From an uncultured Pseudomonadota bacterium (GTDB lineage Bacteria > Pseudomonadota > Gammaproteobacteria > Steroidobacterales > Steroidobacteraceae): a stretch of 7,691 nt of DNA. A program made the translations under genes and the position numbers. Location of the stretch: positions 1 through 7,691 of the forward strand of contig CAITAM010000476.1 of assembly GCA_903890265.1 (NCBI GenBank), in the 5' to 3' direction. Below, one piece after another: positions 6,103 through 7,691 of this stretch; positions within the stretch are counted from its first letter, which is position 1, and every line of letters starts with the position of its first letter. The notes under the pieces were generated by a model. The model had not been told where the DNA came from. It made no database searches and saw only the letters and a program-made list of their open reading frames with translations.

Positions 6103-7691
6103 CAGGTCACCTCGAGTGGATCGACATCGATGCTCCAGCGCACCTTGCGCGCCAGCGGGCTCGCCTCAATCCACGGCAGCCACTGGCGAAGGAGTTCGTG
6201 CAGCAGGGGCCGCGTGCCGGCGCGCACCAGCACCTGGGCGCGGTAGCGTCCGGCGCGCCGCTCCATGGCGGCCGGCGCCGGTCCGAGGAGTTCCAGCCCG
6301 CGTGGCGGGCGGCCGGCTGCGGTCACGGCACCCGCCAGGAACGCCTGCGCGTCGGCCGCGGCGCTCGCCTCGGCGCGTAACAGCGCCAGGTGCGAGTAGG
6401 GCGGCCAGCGCGCCGCCTCGCGCTCGGCCAGCGCCGCGGTTGCAAAGGCGTCATAGCCGCCATCCAGCAGCTGCCGCAGCAGCGGGTGTTCCGGGCAGGA
6501 CGTCTGGATGAGGACTTCGCCCGGCCGCGATGCCCGCCCGGCCCGGCCGGCGACCTGAATGATGCTCTGCGCGAGACGCTCCGCCGCGCGGAAATCGAGC
6601 CCGAACAGGCCCTGATCGGCATTGAGAACCACGACCAACGTGACGTCCGGAAAGTCATGGCCCTTGGCCAGCATCTGGGTCCCGACGAGGATGCGTGCCT
6701 CACCGCTGCGCACCCGGGCCAGCGCGACGTCGAACTCGGCGGCTGAGCGAACCGTGTCGCGATCGATGCGTACCCGCTGGACGCCCGGGAACAGGTCGCT
6801 CAGGGTGTCGTCGATCCGCTCCGTGCCCTGGCCGACCGGCAGCAGCTCGGTCTCGCACTGCGGGCAGGCGAAGGGGATCGGCCCGCTCGCCCCGCAATGG
6901 TGGCAGACGAGGCGCCGGCTGCCGCCATGCACCGTGAGGCGCGCATCGCACTGGCTGCAGGGCGCCGTCCAGGCGCAGCCAGGGCAGTAGAGCGTCGGCG
7001 CGAAGCCCCGACGGTTCAGGTACAGGAGTACCTGCCCGCCGGCGTCGAGGTGGCGCGCAACCGCGGCGACCGAGGGCGCCGCGAGGCCGTGGTGCGAGGG
7101 GTGCATACGAAGGTCAACCAGTGCCGTCGCGGGCTTCCCGGCACCGCCGGCCCGGCTTGGCAGATCAAGCCGGCGGTAACGACCGGCCGCGACGTTCGCG
7201 AGGGTCTCAAGCGCCGGCGTCGCCGAGCCCAGCACCACCGGAATCTGCAGGCGCCGTGCGCGCCAGACGGCGAGGTCGCGCGCGGAGTAACGGAAGCCTT
7301 CCTGCTGCTTGTAGGACGGGTCGTGCTCTTCGTCGACGACGATCAGGCCGAGGCGCGGCAGCGGCGCAAACACCGCCGAACGCGTGCCGATCACGACCGG
7401 TGCCGCGCCGCTGCGGGCCGCGCGCCAGTGCACCAGCCGTTCCGCGTCACCCATGCCCGAGTGCAGCACCGCGAGAGGGACGCCGAGGCGCTGCTGGAAG
7501 CGCGCGACGGACTGGGGGGTGAGGCCGATTTCCGGCACGAGCACGAGCGCCTGTTCGCCGCGCGCGAGCACCGGTGCGATCGCCTGCAGGTAAACCTCGG
7601 TCTTGCCGCTGCCGGTGACACCGTTGAGGAGGAACGGCGCGTAGCTGCCAAGCGCCGCGCCGATTGCCTCGACCGCGCGGGCCTGGTCGGC
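6102..7691 (-). CDS. priA: primosomal protein N', replication restart DNA helicase (5' end outside the window)
   Basis: PriA is a superfamily 2, 3'-to-5' helicase that recognises stalled forks and reloads the replisome through PriB/DnaT/DnaB. The frame is open to the window edge, so 529 C-terminal residues are seen. Compared with about 730 in E. coli PriA, the N-terminal DNA-binding part (about 200 residues) is missing. Visible in order, numbered in the fragment: DQARAVEAI near the edge, Walker A GVTGSGKT (24-31), DEEHD (120-124) followed by the aromatic-rich segment SYKQQEGFRYSARD, then SATPALETL. Next come eight zinc-binding cysteines in four CxxC-type pairs (236/239, 245/248, 263/266, 276/279), GTQMLAKGHDFPDV, and the motif VI region IIQVAGRAGRA. 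The C-terminal domain ends SIDVDPLEVT. All catalytic and zinc residues in the fragment are intact. The order priA, argS, SPOR gene is conserved in gammaproteobacteria such as Pseudomonas. Confidence 0.97.
   Translation of the reverse strand, partial: ADQARAVEAIGAALGSYAPFLLNGVTGSGKTEVYLQAIAPVLARGEQALVLVPEIGLTPQSVARFQQRLGVPLAVLHSGMGDAERLVHWRAARSGAAPVVIGTRSAVFAPLPRLGLIVVDEEHDPSYKQQEGFRYSARDLAVWRARRLQIPVVLGSATPALETLANVAAGRYRRLDLPSRAGGAGKPATALVDLRMHPSHHGLAAPSVAAVARHLDAGGQVLLYLNRRGFAPTLYCPGCAWTAPCSQCDARLTVHGGSRRLVCHHCGASGPIPFACPQCETELLPVGQGTERIDDTLSDLFPGVQRVRIDRDTVRSAAEFDVALARVRSGEARILVGTQMLAKGHDFPDVTLVVVLNADQGLFGLDFRAAERLAQSIIQVAGRAGRASRPGEVLIQTSCPEHPLLRQLLDGGYDAFATAALAEREAARWPPYSHLALLRAEASAAADAQAFLAGAVTAAGRPPRGLELLGPAPAAMERRAGRYRAQVLVRAGTRPLLHELLRQWLPWIEASPLARKVRWSIDVDPLEVT

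Overview
The window is a gene-dense, high-GC piece of a bacterial chromosome, roughly two thirds G+C by eye. It looks like a gammaproteobacterium, possibly from the Xanthomonadales or a related deep-branching group. The gene order priA-argS-SPOR protein on one strand, and the style of the NtrY/NtrX-like two-component pair on the other, support this. No 16S rRNA or other definitive marker is present, so the placement is inference.

Layout: the plus-strand half (1-3661) carries a membrane sensor histidine kinase of the NtrY type, joined by a 4-nt ATGA overlap to an NtrX-type response regulator. The minus-strand half (7691 down to 3666) carries the 3' three quarters of priA (replication restart helicase, cut by the window edge), then argS (arginyl-tRNA synthetase), then a small SPOR-domain membrane protein that overlaps argS by 4 nt (GTGA). 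The two units converge, and their stop codons are only 4 nt apart. There is no gene-free stretch over 300 bases; the largest gap is the 70 nt between priA and argS. I see no tRNA, rRNA, mobile element, CRISPR array or phage sequence.

How the genes work together: the kinase senses a signal at the envelope and should phosphorylate Asp54 of its partner. The partner keeps an intact receiver and a Fis-type DNA-binding helix-turn-helix. Its central AAA+ module has lost the Walker A lysine, the Walker B acidic pair and the sigma-54-contacting GAFTGA loop. It therefore probably does not act as a classical sigma-54 activator. The minus-strand unit is housekeeping: replication restart, translation and a septum/peptidoglycan-associated protein.

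No new multi-gene system is evident. The points that deserve a second look are the degenerate AAA+ domain, a possible 11-codon translated ORF between priA and argS with a perfect Shine-Dalgarno match, the TTG start of argS, a perfect inverted repeat made from the two convergent stop codons, and the unresolved start of the kinase gene.
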